A DNA stretch of 64,000 nucleotides from CAUPWF01 sp964369755 (GCA_964369755.1 CAYJFY010000009.1:1-64000), one strand, 5' to 3'. Shown: positions 26,180 to 36,154, numbered from the stretch's first letter. The notes: generated by a model from the letters alone, not told the origin. Numbers and translations are program-made.

Positions 26180-28375
26180 TTAGTAGAATTGTATTCCTGA
26201 AATTGCTACATCTTGGTATTTGTTTCCAGAATATACGGACTCTATTGTTACAGTGATGGAGTTCGTGAGGGTTCCGTTTGAGAAGAAGACTAATTGTCGA
26301 TTCATCTCGTCATTGAGAGGAAAGATTTCACTCGACCCATCCGAGAATGTTACTCGAATTTGTGATGGTCTGGAATTCTTATAATACAAGTCAGATGACT
26401 TATGGTAACCCGCCTCGATTGCCATAGAGTGTACATAGTAATCTCCATTAAACGAGAACGAAATACTTTCTCCAATCCCATTTCCAGAGCTGCCTTCAAC
26501 CCAAGCAGTAGAGGCATTGCCGTCTAGTACCCTATCAGCAGAGTGGGTCATATCGTATTCGGATAGCGCAGAACTAGCACTAACACTGGTAACATTTGCC
26601 ATATTAAATTCAGCTTCTGATCGAGAAATTGTATCTCTGATATAGCTGTTCTCCAAGAGGAGAGCTTCTTGCCAAGAGGTGTATTCATCTGTTTGTGCTA
26701 GGTCAAAGATCTGGCTTGCCTCGGAGTCATCAGCACTTTCATAATAATACCAACGTACTAGTTCGCTATTGGAGAGACAAAACTCATGTGCATCGCTTCC
26801 TATAAAGACGGAATAAATCAATTCTTCTCCCCAATAATAATAGTCACGATCATAAGGCACATTGTTATACCCTGAAGCAAGGCTTACGATGAATACACCG
26901 TGGTCATCACGATAAGCAACCATCCCATCTTCCAAAGGCACCTCGTAGTATGCACCGTCTGATATATATGAGTCGATATGTCCTACATTTTCGATGATTT
27001 CTACCATGGCTGCTTCCACGATTGGATTTACCTCAGGCTCGGTATCAATTTCTTCTACCTCCGTGTCCATTGCCTCTGATTCCGCATCAATTTCTTCTGG
27101 TTTCGCATCGATTTCCTCCATAGCATCGGATTCGCTAGGGCTTTCGGCTGCGACCTCCTCGGCTGCCGCCTCTGGAGTTGAAGGATTTGCGTTTAGGCTA
27201 GAGATTGCTAGGGCTAAAATAATTACACCAACGATGGAACTAACTGCGATAATTGGTATTTTGTTATTCTTCTTTGGTGTGTTACCATTTGCAGTGGAAT
27301 TATTTACTGGAGAAGCATTTGCAGGAGCCGAGACTTGTGGCGATGGAGTCTGCATTGTTGGCGAAAGAGTGGTTGGATGAGACTGTGTACTTGAACTTGT
27401 CTCACCATAGAATCCGGCCAATAAATCATCCATGCTCTGTAAACGCTCGGTTTGCTTCACTGCCAATCCACGCATAAGAACTGCTTCTTTTTGTGGGTCT
27501 ATGGAAAAACCTAATGCAGATGGAGGTTGTAGCGTATCTTCTATTAGACGCTCACACGCTTCGTCGGGAGTGATTCCAGTGATGACCTTGTAGATTGTCG
27601 CACACATAGAATAGACATCGGTCCAAGGTCCTTGTTGCCCCTTGCTGCGATATTGTTCTTCTGGTGCATAGCCTGGTTTTAGCATAACAGAGAGACTTTT
27701 ATTTCCAGATTCGAGGAAGCTTCTGGCTGCACCGAAATCTAGAATCTTTAATTCTCCACTTGTGCTCATCATGATATTATCAGGGCTGATATCACGATGA
27801 ATCACGCCAGATTGATGGACAGCAGACATGGAGCGGATTACCGAATTCATCAAAGAAAAGACCTGGTCAGAAGGCATCTTTCCTCCAATAGAAGCACAAT
27901 AGTTCTTGAAAGTAACTCCTTCGATATATTCCATCACGATGTAGGCCGTGCCATTTTCTTGAAAAAAGTCGTTGACAGATACAATTCCTGACATGGTTCT
28001 ATATTTCGCTAAATTTCTAGCTTCTGTAATAAAGCCATCCTTACCTTTTTGATAGAATTGTAATTTCTCTCCCTGAAAAGGTGTGAGGCAAGTGGTTGTA
28101 TGGCTTTCACGAGTCACGAGTCCCGTTGGGTAGTATTCCTTGATTGCTACACGAAAATCAAGATTGAGGTCAATCCCGAGGTAGGTGATTCCAAATCCTC
28201 CTTCTCCTAATACTTTTCCAAGCATATATTTTCCAGCAAGTATGCTGCGAGGGGGCAGATGATTCAGTGCAGGAGTGTAATTACTCTCTGCGAATCCGCA
28301 TACTGGGCAAACGCCATGATTCGTAATTCCTTGCATACAATTGATGCACAAATATTCAAGCTCTGATAGTTGCAT
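26180..28375 (-). CDS. Membrane Ser/Thr kinase with zinc ribbon and extracellular discoidin-like domain
   Basis: The 731-residue protein has a four-Cys zinc ribbon (C10, C13, C23, C26). A eukaryotic-type kinase domain follows at about 48-325: glycine loop GEGGFGITY, Lys79 in VAIKEYYP, HRD at 193-195, DFG at 213-215, and APEEQY in place of APE. Then come a Ser/Thr/Pro linker, one membrane helix (about 373-394) and a very acidic linker. The extracellular part has a C-terminal beta domain at about 590-731 (SADRVLDGNASTAWVEGS, SQIRVTFSDGSS) resembling discoidin/F5-8C or NADase-type glycan-binding domains. It is likely a receptor kinase that senses glycan or wall material. It is divergently transcribed from the main kinase operon and is upstream of the VanX-like lipoprotein gene. 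Confidence 0.88.
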   Translation of the reverse strand: MQLSELEYLCINCMQGITNHGVCPVCGFAESNYTPALNHLPPRSILAGKYMLGKVLGEGGFGITYLGIDLNLDFRVAIKEYYPTGLVTRESHTTTCLTPFQGEKLQFYQKGKDGFITEARNLAKYRTMSGIVSVNDFFQENGTAYIVMEYIEGVTFKNYCASIGGKMPSDQVFSLMNSVIRSMSAVHQSGVIHRDISPDNIMMSTSGELKILDFGAARSFLESGNKSLSVMLKPGYAPEEQYRSKGQQGPWTDVYSMCATIYKVITGITPDEACERLIEDTLQPPSALGFSIDPQKEAVLMRGLAVKQTERLQSMDDLLAGFYGETSSSTQSHPTTLSPTMQTPSPQVSAPANASPVNNSTANGNTPKKNNKIPIIAVSSIVGVIILALAISSLNANPSTPEAAAEEVAAESPSESDAMEEIDAKPEEIDAESEAMDTEVEEIDTEPEVNPIVEAAMVEIIENVGHIDSYISDGAYYEVPLEDGMVAYRDDHGVFIVSLASGYNNVPYDRDYYYWGEELIYSVFIGSDAHEFCLSNSELVRWYYYESADDSEASQIFDLAQTDEYTSWQEALLLENSYIRDTISRSEAEFNMANVTSVSASSALSEYDMTHSADRVLDGNASTAWVEGSSGNGIGESISFSFNGDYYVHSMAIEAGYHKSSDLYYKNSRPSQIRVTFSDGSSEIFPLNDEMNRQLVFFSNGTLTNSITVTIESVYSGNKYQDVAISGIQFY

Positions 28376-28623
28376 ATGTTTCCCCTTTCATTTCATTTAT
28401 ACAGTAATTCTATAGCACTTCTGGGGCAAATGCAATGAAATATCTTATGAAAAAAGTTTAAGATAATACAACTTAATCATAATCTAGTCGATTTACTTTG
28501 AGGCTATGAAATCATATGATGTAAGGGTCAAAAGCTATTTTGACCCTAGATACATAAGGATTGCTACACACTTTATGCTCGTACAATCCTAAAAACATTC
28601 AGAATCGTAAATAGGAGATTACT
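28376..28623. promoter_or_regulatory. Divergent promoter region between kinase operons
   Basis: The 248-base AT-rich spacer holds a perfect 10-pair hairpin, AGGGTCAAAA/TTTTGACCCT with a GCTA loop, at 28525-28548. A possible plus-strand promoter (TTGCTA, 15 bases, TACAAT at 28582-28587) lies 36 bases before the start at 28624. The hairpin upstream of the promoter may be an operator for both directions. The minus-strand promoter is not clear. Confidence 0.4.
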
Positions 28624-30954
28624 ATGGAAGATTTATGTTTTCGTTGTTTTAAATTAACTGGAAAATATGATGTTTGCCCTCATTGTGGGTACATAAGAGG
28701 AACACCGAATGAACCCGAATTTATGCTACAACCAAATACTAGGGTTTGGGGGCGGTACCTGATTGGAACGATATTAGGTATTGGCGGATTTGGTGTTACT
28801 TATAAGGCGTTTGATATTCGGTTGAACACAGTAGTTGCCATTAAAGAATACTTTCCTCAAAATTTGGCAACTCGTATACCTGGAGAATCACAGTTAAGAG
28901 GATTCTGGGGAAAAGAGGAAGAACATTACAATATAAATAAACAGAAATTTATAGAAGAAGGAAAGATGCTTGCAAAATTTGCAGGAGATTCTCATATAGT
29001 AAATGTACTTGACAATTTTCTAGATAATAACACGGCATATATTGTTATGGAATATGTGAGCGGTGTGAATTTAAAAGAATATATCTCAGAGCAAGGCGGA
29101 ACATTAACAAATAATCAGGTGATTGCAATTAGTATGGAACTTTTACAAGGGATAAAATCCATCCATAGTAAGGGAATTATTCATCGAGATATTTCTCCAG
29201 ATAATATTTATATTATGGATCATGAAAAAGTGAAGATTCTTGATTTTGGGGCCGCAAAATTTAGTGAGAACGAGGAGTGGACACAGAGTGTAGTTGTTAA
29301 GAAAGGTTATGCTCCACCAGAACAGTATCGCAACAATATGAAGCAGAGCGTGCAAACGGATTTGTATGCCGTTGGTGCAACGATGTATAAAATGCTTACC
29401 GGAATTACTCCAGAAGAGAGTATCGACCGTTGGGAGAAAGATGATCTGATCAGTCCTAGTCTGGTGAACAATAGAGAAGATAAAAAGTTAGATCAAATCA
29501 TAATGAAAGCAATGGCATTGCAACCCTCTCTGCGGTTTAAAACAGCGGACGAAATGCTAGCTTCATTTGCAGATAATTGTCGGTTTGATTCACCAGAGGT
29601 TCTGTTAAAAAAGAGAAAAAGGGCAAGAATAAGTGCTATAGTAGCATCAATTTCTATACTTTTAATTCTAGGCATTGTTGGAACAGGTATACTGACAGGG
29701 AGCAACGATTTTTTTTCGACACTTATAACCAAAGAAGAAACTTTGGCGGATAAGCAGATTCTTCCGGATACGATTACAGTATGGGTAGATGAAGGTTCCA
29801 AATATAGTGAAAGTATAAAAGAATTAAGTGAAACATTTCAGGAGATACATCCAGATTATGATATAGCCATTCAGGAAAAAGATTATAAGGAACTTGGAGA
29901 GTTAAATCAAGAAAGTGTAGAAAAGCCGGATGTACTCATTGCAAATCAGGATTATTCCATCGGGAGCAATGCAGACTTATCATTGTTGATAAATGGTTTG
30001 GATGCAGAACGGTATTATCAATTAAATGAAATCGATCCAGAGCATACAGAAGTGATAGATCAGATTCCAATTGGACTAGGATTATCTGTAGTAGCATTTA
30101 CAGAAGCAGGAAGTGTAGGGGCTTATAAGAATATTGAGCAAAGTCCAGTAAATGAAATTTTGCTCACTCAGCAAGGGGCAGTTACCTCATTGGAAGAGTT
30201 TTGGATTTTGAGAAAAGAGACGGGAAATCGATTGGAAATAAAAGAATATAGTCCGATTTTCCAAGTCTATCTATCAGACTTGAAGAATCATGAAACAGGG
30301 GAACGTGATTTTGCAAATTACCGAAAAGACTTGGAATTGATATATGAGATGGATCTTCGAATATTTGCATTTAATTACCAGAATGAATTACTGGAAGAAG
30401 GGGATGGTGCTGCAGATCAAGTGTTGCTAGATTATATAGCAGGTTTTGCACCGTATGCAGAACTTGAGATAATAAATACATATAAAGCAATGAATGATTT
30501 GGCCTACAATTCCTCTTTACTTTTGCCAATTATTAAGAAATCAGAAGAAGAGATATATCAGGCAAATTATAGGAATATAAATGCAACAGTATCTCGGGAG
30601 ATTACAGAAAACAAACAATGGGTAGCAATGGAGTTTATACATTACTTACTCAGTGATTCTGCACAGGCGGAATTGTGTGTAAAGGATATGGTTGCATTGC
30701 CTGTAAATAAAGAAGTTATGAATACGTTAGTAGAGCGAAAGCCACAGATGGGGAATTTGGTAAATTATATGAATCTTGAACAAGCAGAGGTTTCGGAGGG
30801 TATTAATATTGTAGATGCTTTAGCGATGGAAGAATATGTGGAGCACTTGGTGGAGATAGGAGATATAGAGGCAGTTTTTTCATCGGCTGAGCTTAATGAG
30901 GAATTTCCACAACAAGTTGTAATGTATTTGGAGACTTTAGAATTTGATAACTAG
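28624..30954 (+). CDS. Membrane Ser/Thr kinase fused to extracellular solute-binding-like domain (1)
   Basis: This 776-residue protein begins the plus-strand operon. It has a zinc ribbon (C5, C8, C18, C21) and a kinase domain at about 45-320: LGIGGFGVTY, Lys74, HRD at 187-189, DFG at 207-209, APPEQY. One membrane helix (about 336-357) follows. The extracellular part at about 380-770 resembles a family 1 extracellular solute-binding protein: DTITVWVDEGSKYSESIKEL, FQEIHPDYDIAIQ, and C-terminal AMEFIHYLLSDSAQAELC. Such binding domains normally belong to ABC sugar importers. Here one is fused in cis to a kinase, suggesting ligand-gated phosphorylation. It is a close paralogue of the protein at 40212. 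AGGAGATT precedes the start, and the next gene begins 22 bases after the stop. Confidence 0.85.
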   Translation: MEDLCFRCFKLTGKYDVCPHCGYIRGTPNEPEFMLQPNTRVWGRYLIGTILGIGGFGVTYKAFDIRLNTVVAIKEYFPQNLATRIPGESQLRGFWGKEEEHYNINKQKFIEEGKMLAKFAGDSHIVNVLDNFLDNNTAYIVMEYVSGVNLKEYISEQGGTLTNNQVIAISMELLQGIKSIHSKGIIHRDISPDNIYIMDHEKVKILDFGAAKFSENEEWTQSVVVKKGYAPPEQYRNNMKQSVQTDLYAVGATMYKMLTGITPEESIDRWEKDDLISPSLVNNREDKKLDQIIMKAMALQPSLRFKTADEMLASFADNCRFDSPEVLLKKRKRARISAIVASISILLILGIVGTGILTGSNDFFSTLITKEETLADKQILPDTITVWVDEGSKYSESIKELSETFQEIHPDYDIAIQEKDYKELGELNQESVEKPDVLIANQDYSIGSNADLSLLINGLDAERYYQLNEIDPEHTEVIDQIPIGLGLSVVAFTEAGSVGAYKNIEQSPVNEILLTQQGAVTSLEEFWILRKETGNRLEIKEYSPIFQVYLSDLKNHETGERDFANYRKDLELIYEMDLRIFAFNYQNELLEEGDGAADQVLLDYIAGFAPYAELEIINTYKAMNDLAYNSSLLLPIIKKSEEEIYQANYRNINATVSREITENKQWVAMEFIHYLLSDSAQAELCVKDMVALPVNKEVMNTLVERKPQMGNLVNYMNLEQAEVSEGINIVDALAMEEYVEHLVEIGDIEAVFSSAELNEEFPQQVVMYLETLEFDN

Positions 30955-30976
30955 TATTGAAAAAGGAGGCATTGTT

Positions 30977-33028
30977 ATGTTAAATCGGTGTATGAGTTGT
31001 ATGGCTGAAATGAAGGTGGATGAGGCGAAATGTCCAATCTGCGGTGCAGAAAAAGGGCAAGGGAAAAAAGAAATTTATCATCTTTCTCCAGAAACAATTT
31101 TAGAGGGGCGATATATTGTTGGAAATGTACTGGGATACGGAGGTTTTGGGATTACCTATATAGGCTTTGATGCGCAGCTAGAACGCATTGTAGCGATCAA
31201 GGAGTATTTCCCGACAACGTTTGCTACGAGGAGAGAGGAAGAAACACATTTATCGATATACAACACGCAAGACGCAGAGGGACAATTTAAGGCAGGGTTA
31301 AAGAGTTTTTTGGAAGAAGCACAGACGTTAGCCCAGTTCAATGGAGTAGAAGGTATTGTGGATATCTATGACACTTTTGTAAGTAATAATACAGCCTATA
31401 TTATTATGGAATATTTAAAAGGGAATGATGCCAAATGGATTTTGAATAATCAGGGGGCGTTTGACTATGAATTTGCAAAGAATATTATAGTGTCTATTTG
31501 TGACACCTTAAGTGTGGTTCATAAAAAAAATATCATTCATAGAGATATCTCCCCAGATAATATTTATTTGACTGATGATGGCAGAATCAAGCTCTTGGAT
31601 TTTGGGGCTGCAAGATATGAAAGTGCATTTAATTCGAAAAGTCTATCTGTAGTTCTAAAGTCAGGATTTGCACCTGAGGAGCAATATCGTTCGAAAGGGG
31701 ATCAAGGGTCATGGTCGGATGTATATGCCCTAGCAGCTACTTTTTATAAGATGTTAACAGGTCAAACTCCACCAGATAGTATGGACAGAGCGATTCAAGA
31801 TGAATTAATTGAACCATCGAAGCTAGGGGTTGAACTACCAGAAAATATCGAAAATGCGATATTGAATGCATTAAATGTAAAAAAATCAGACCGTATCCAA
31901 ACAACAGAAGCGTTTAAAGAGGCTCTGCTAGCGAATAATGTACAAAGAGTTGTAGTAAAACAAAAAACAGAAAAAACAGGGGTACCATTGGTAGCCAAAA
32001 TTATTATGGGTATAGGAGGAGGTGTTCTACTAGCATTAGGAGTTTTCGCACTAACAGGAGGACTCGAAATGGAGGGAGAGCAATTAGAGGATACCTTCGG
32101 TACCGTAGAAGAAGTTTTATCAGAAGACTTACCAGTTGAATTTGTAGATGAGTCAATGAAAGGATTGATATTCGAAGTGCTGAATAAAAGTGTCCAGAGT
32201 GAAGAGGTGTATGCGAGTGATTTAGAGTCGCTGACAGAGCTAACATTTGGATATGATTATAGTCCTTCCATCACAAGTTTAGACGATCTGAAAAACATGG
32301 TGAATTTACAGAGAATCAACATAACTCCGGATTTACCAACTAATATAGACTTGAGTCCATTGGCAGAGGTTGCGTCTCTTAGAACTTTGGAGTTTAATGG
32401 TTTTGACTACTCAGCTGGGGTATATGATTTCTCTACACTGAGTGGAGCAACACAGATTGAAACCTTAATCTTAAACAATGCGTTATTTTACTTTGATGAA
32501 ATATCAAAAATTCAAGGAATAAAGCATTTGGAAATATATAGTGATACATGGGCACATGAATTTTCCTTTGCGAATTTCGAGGCCATTGCTACAATGCCGA
32601 GTCTAGAGAGTATTAAGTGGCATGATGTTGCAGATATGTCAACGACATTCAACCCTTCGGAACATATGCCAATCGAAAGAACATTGGAATTAACAATGGA
32701 ATCTGGGGCAGAGACAGGTTATTATTTGACGATAAATCCAAATATAAGCTTAGCGCCTCTTGCAACAATGGAGAATTTGAAAACTCTCGAGTTTGTTGGT
32801 TGCGGAGGACTTGATATTTCAACCCTAGGAGCCGCTACCAATATCACAGAGCTTACATTTAACAATGGAATTATTACTAATTTCGGATTTGTGAATGATA
32901 TGACAAACTTAACAAAATTAACGGTTGAGAACAATGTTTGGACGGATCAAGGTGTAACGGATCTAGGCAATGTACAATCAGCTAGAACAGATGTAGAAAT
33001 ATCAACAGGTGCAATGATAACAAATTAA
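30977..33028 (+). CDS. Membrane Ser/Thr kinase with extracellular leucine-rich-repeat-like domain (1)
   Basis: The 683-residue protein starts at 30977 behind AAAGGAGG; an in-frame extension to 30944 overlaps the previous gene without a site of its own. Layout: zinc ribbon (C5, C8, C19, C22), kinase at about 45-325 (GYGGFGITY, Lys75, HRD at 188-190, DFG at 208-210, APEEQYRSKG), and a membrane helix at about 341-362. The ectodomain has irregular leucine-rich repeats (LTELTFGYDY, LRTLEFNGFD, IETLILNNA, LKTLEFVGCGG, ITELTFNNG). The repeats are more divergent than in the paralogue at 42501. It probably senses a protein or peptide ligand. It is the second gene of the nine-gene operon. Confidence 0.85.
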   Translation: MLNRCMSCMAEMKVDEAKCPICGAEKGQGKKEIYHLSPETILEGRYIVGNVLGYGGFGITYIGFDAQLERIVAIKEYFPTTFATRREEETHLSIYNTQDAEGQFKAGLKSFLEEAQTLAQFNGVEGIVDIYDTFVSNNTAYIIMEYLKGNDAKWILNNQGAFDYEFAKNIIVSICDTLSVVHKKNIIHRDISPDNIYLTDDGRIKLLDFGAARYESAFNSKSLSVVLKSGFAPEEQYRSKGDQGSWSDVYALAATFYKMLTGQTPPDSMDRAIQDELIEPSKLGVELPENIENAILNALNVKKSDRIQTTEAFKEALLANNVQRVVVKQKTEKTGVPLVAKIIMGIGGGVLLALGVFALTGGLEMEGEQLEDTFGTVEEVLSEDLPVEFVDESMKGLIFEVLNKSVQSEEVYASDLESLTELTFGYDYSPSITSLDDLKNMVNLQRINITPDLPTNIDLSPLAEVASLRTLEFNGFDYSAGVYDFSTLSGATQIETLILNNALFYFDEISKIQGIKHLEIYSDTWAHEFSFANFEAIATMPSLESIKWHDVADMSTTFNPSEHMPIERTLELTMESGAETGYYLTINPNISLAPLATMENLKTLEFVGCGGLDISTLGAATNITELTFNNGIITNFGFVNDMTNLTKLTVENNVWTDQGVTDLGNVQSARTDVEISTGAMITN

Positions 33029-33046
33029 GGACAATGGAGGGAGTAT

Positions 33047-34417
33047 ATGACTGATTTTTGCCACAATTGTTTTGCACCGGGATTTCATGGTGAATGTGGA
33101 GTATGTGGTTACAAGGCTCTCTCTGACGCGGGAGCATCCCTTGTATTGGAGCCAGGAACTACTCTGAATGGACAGTATCTATTAGGGCGATTGCTTGGTG
33201 CAGGGGGATTTGGAGTCACTTATCTTGCAAAAGATACAAAGGGCGGTGGCAAGGTTGCAATTAAGGAGTATATGCCGGCAACTTTTGCTGTGAGAACAAG
33301 GGATGGGAAAACGATTATTCCTTCAGGAGGAGATAGCAAAGGGTTATTTTCTCATGGATTAGAGGTGTTTAATCGAGAGGCAAAGACCTTGAAGCTGTTT
33401 GCAGGAGCAAATAATATCGTGCAAGTCATGGATGCATTTGATGAAAATGGAACTTCGTATTTTGTTATGGAATTCCTAGATGGAATTACACTAGGTGGGC
33501 TGCTTCGGGCAGCAGGAGGAAGATTGGCAGTCGATACAGCGACAGAGATTATTCGATTGACCGCCACAGCGTTAACCTCGGTGCATGCGCAAGGAATGCT
33601 ACATAGAGATGTGAGTCCCGAAAATATCATTATCACGAAGCAAGGACAGGTGAAGTTGATTGATTTCGGTGCTACGCGCTACTTCGTAAGTGAGAAGAGT
33701 AGGAGTTTATCGGTGGTGCTCAAGGCAGGATTCGCTCCGCCAGAGCAGTATTCAAGCAAGGGAAACCAAGGTCCTTGGACAGATATCTATGCATTATGTG
33801 CGACGTACTATAATGTGATTACAGGAAAGCGCCTGCCAGATGCTCCAGATCGACTGAATGATCCACAGATAGAGAACTTAAGAACTTATGGCGTTTCGGT
33901 AGAAATGGCGGATGCAGTACAGGCAGGACTGGAGTTAGATTATAGGAAACGGACACAGTCTATGGATGTGTTTTTAGGTGGAATGCTAGGAGAGAGTTCA
34001 CCACAAGCATCCCCGCCACAATCCGTACCGCCAGCCAAACGAGAGAAACCGGTACAACAGAAATCGCTACAACATAAGCCGATACAACAGGTACAGGTTC
34101 AAGGAACACCTTTTGTAAGGTTGGTACAAAGCAGAGATGGAACGGACCAGTGGATCTTGCCGAAGAATGTTCCCATGAGGATTGGGAGGTCATCGGATCA
34201 GTGTAATATTGTAATCGATCATAAAAGTATTAGCAGGGTTCATTGTGAGTTGAGCTACGATGAGAAGGTGGGTAGTTTTTTTCTTCGAGACTTATCGTCC
34301 AATGGAATCTATGTTGGTAGCATAAGGTTAGAGCGGGATAGAATCTACCAGGTGCAGCCAGGAGAGAGATTTAGTATTGCAGCACAAGATTGTACTTTGG
34401 AGGTGGGTCTATGTTAG
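33047..34417 (+). CDS. Cytosolic Ser/Thr kinase with zinc ribbon and C-terminal FHA domain
   Basis: The 456-residue protein lacks any membrane helix. It has a zinc ribbon (C5, C8, C17, C20) and a kinase domain at about 43-315 (GAGGFGVTY, Lys73, HRD at 186-188, DFG at 206-208, APPEQYSSKG). A Pro/Gln-rich linker follows (about 325-360), then a canonical FHA domain at about 365-455 (MRIGRSSDQCNIVI, KSISRVHCEL, LSSNGIYVG). FHA domains bind phosphothreonine, so it can be recruited by phosphorylated partners. It is probably the soluble hub kinase that reads and spreads signals from the membrane kinases. Its stop codon overlaps the start of the PP2C gene, implying coupled synthesis of kinase and phosphatase. 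Confidence 0.9.
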   Translation: MTDFCHNCFAPGFHGECGVCGYKALSDAGASLVLEPGTTLNGQYLLGRLLGAGGFGVTYLAKDTKGGGKVAIKEYMPATFAVRTRDGKTIIPSGGDSKGLFSHGLEVFNREAKTLKLFAGANNIVQVMDAFDENGTSYFVMEFLDGITLGGLLRAAGGRLAVDTATEIIRLTATALTSVHAQGMLHRDVSPENIIITKQGQVKLIDFGATRYFVSEKSRSLSVVLKAGFAPPEQYSSKGNQGPWTDIYALCATYYNVITGKRLPDAPDRLNDPQIENLRTYGVSVEMADAVQAGLELDYRKRTQSMDVFLGGMLGESSPQASPPQSVPPAKREKPVQQKSLQHKPIQQVQVQGTPFVRLVQSRDGTDQWILPKNVPMRIGRSSDQCNIVIDHKSISRVHCELSYDEKVGSFFLRDLSSNGIYVGSIRLERDRIYQVQPGERFSIAAQDCTLEVGLC

Positions 34418-35409
34418 GGATTTTTAAACGAAAAAAACCAAAGGAAGAAGAGATACAGTCAAATGTTAATAAGCGTAAAGAAATCAAACGACAGGAAATA
34501 TTACAAGAAAAAGCTTTGCAAAAAGAAATGGAAACGAGTAAGAAATCCACAACTGTTCAACTGACACCATTAGATGAAATAGAATTGTCTTTGTCGAAGA
34601 ATTCAGAAGGGAACCTGATTGCAGGGCTGGGTGATGAGATGAGTATGGGTATTTCGATTGCGCCAAGCATTGATACCGCTGCGATGACCCATATCGGGAC
34701 ACGGGCATATCAGCAAGATGCGTTCTTTGTTGGGTCGCCCATGCAGCAGGAGGAGAATGTAGCAGTACTCTGTGATGGAATGGGAGGAATGGACAGCGGT
34801 GAATTGGCGAGTAATGCGGTGATTCAATATTTTGCCAATGCACTTGGGAGTATAGGGGAATGTGAGAATCTATTGCAATTGCTCCTGGACACCACCAAGG
34901 GAGCCAATGATATGATGCTAGAAAACTTTCGTTCACAGGGAATGGCAGCAGGTACGACCATGGTGTGTGCATGCGTCAAAGATGGTGGACTCTACTGGAC
35001 TTCAGTGGGAGATAGCAGGATTTACCTCATTCGCGGGCACGAAATTGCAAGATTGACGAAGGATCATAATTATGCTCTGCGTCTACAGATGATGGTAGAT
35101 AACGGAGAGTTGTCCCAGCAAGAGGCGGATTCCGATCCTGATCGGGAGGCTTTGGTCAGTTATCTGGGGGCTCCAAGCCTTGAGTGGATTGACATTCCAG
35201 CACAGCCATTTCCACTGCAAAACGAAGATATTGTATTGCTCTGTAGTGATGGGATTACCAAGGGTCTGAGCGATGCGAGAATACTTGAGATACTGACACA
35301 GCCAAATACCTTACAAGAATTGGTGCATACGTTGGTGATTTCTGCTGTGGATGCAGGCATATTAGGTAGTGATAATACTACAGCAGTATTGATGAAATAC
35401 ATAAGGTGA
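34411..35409 (+). CDS. PP2C-type protein phosphatase (1)
   Basis: The 332-residue protein has a basic, Lys/Glu-rich coiled N-terminus (about residues 1-45) and then a PP2C domain. Metal-binding motifs are YQQDAFF, LCDGMGGMDSGELAS, SVGDSRIYL, LLCSDGITKGL and SDNTTAVL; all catalytic Asp residues are present. It should reverse Ser/Thr phosphorylation made by the neighbouring kinases. The start at 34411 overlaps the kinase-FHA stop by seven bases; the longer TTG start at 34390 has no support. The N-terminal extension is unusual and may dock to partners. Confidence 0.9.
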   Translation: MLGIFKRKKPKEEEIQSNVNKRKEIKRQEILQEKALQKEMETSKKSTTVQLTPLDEIELSLSKNSEGNLIAGLGDEMSMGISIAPSIDTAAMTHIGTRAYQQDAFFVGSPMQQEENVAVLCDGMGGMDSGELASNAVIQYFANALGSIGECENLLQLLLDTTKGANDMMLENFRSQGMAAGTTMVCACVKDGGLYWTSVGDSRIYLIRGHEIARLTKDHNYALRLQMMVDNGELSQQEADSDPDREALVSYLGAPSLEWIDIPAQPFPLQNEDIVLLCSDGITKGLSDARILEILTQPNTLQELVHTLVISAVDAGILGSDNTTAVLMKYIR

Positions 35410-35492
35410 TTTCATCTTGATTATGTATTAAGTGGTAGGGCGAAGAGGAAGCTGCTATCATTTTAATAAATTAAAAAAAAGGAGACAGGGAT

Positions 35493-36131
35493 ATGAAATT
35501 AGTGAAATGTAATAATGGTCATTTTTATGACAGCGAAAGTTTTAGCAATTGTCCACATTGTACATCAGGAGGAGCAGGAAATGATAATGTTACAGTGCCG
35601 ATTCATCAAAGTGGAAATGATGATGTTACGGTGGCATTGACCACACCGCCACCGACGCCAGCAGGAGCCAGTCAAGGAGGGTCGCTACAAGATGTTGTGA
35701 ATGCAGCAGTGAACTCTTCTAGTCCAGCAGTCGTACAAGACGACAATAAGACCGTTGGATTCTTCTCATCATCGATTGGGAAAGAGCCTGTGGTAGGCTG
35801 GTTAGTATGTGTGAAGGGGGAGCATTTTGGTGAAGATTTCCGCTTGAAGAGCGGTAGAAACTTTATCGGACGTTCCAATGATATGGATGTTTCCATTACA
35901 AAGGATAATACCGTAAGTCGTGAGCGACATGCAATCGTAGTGTATGAGCCACGTGGAAATATTTTCTTGATGCAACCAGGGGATAGCAAGGAGTTGTGTT
36001 ATCTAAATGATAATGTGGTACTAAGCCCGCAACCATTAGCGGCACATGATAAGATTTTGGTGGGTAAGACAGAGTTGATGTTTGTACCGTGTTGTACGAG
36101 TAGCTTTAGTTGGGAAACAAAAGAAGATTAA
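35493..36131 (+). CDS. Cytosolic FHA adaptor with N-terminal zinc-knuckle (1)
   Basis: The 212-residue protein starts MKLVKCNNGHFYDSESFSNC followed by PHC, a zinc-ribbon-like CxxGHFYD...CPHC motif. A disordered Thr/Pro/Ser-rich segment with TV repeats (possible phosphothreonine sites) and a VGWLVCVKGEHFGEDF strand lead into an FHA domain (FIGRSNDMDVSI, VSRERHAIVVY). The usual Asn-Gly after the recognition loop is replaced by CYLNDN. It has no membrane helix. It is closely related to the gene at 37835. Predicted role: phospho-dependent adaptor. AAAGGAGA precedes the start, 83 bases after the phosphatase. Confidence 0.85.
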   Translation: MKLVKCNNGHFYDSESFSNCPHCTSGGAGNDNVTVPIHQSGNDDVTVALTTPPPTPAGASQGGSLQDVVNAAVNSSSPAVVQDDNKTVGFFSSSIGKEPVVGWLVCVKGEHFGEDFRLKSGRNFIGRSNDMDVSITKDNTVSRERHAIVVYEPRGNIFLMQPGDSKELCYLNDNVVLSPQPLAAHDKILVGKTELMFVPCCTSSFSWETKED

Positions 36132-36154
36132 TTTAAGAAGAGGAGGATAGAATT

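Noticed and set aside
26994..27380. Plus-strand Ser/Ile-rich ORF within the kinase gene
   Set aside because: Antisense reading of the acidic linker of the kinase; no ribosome site or family features.
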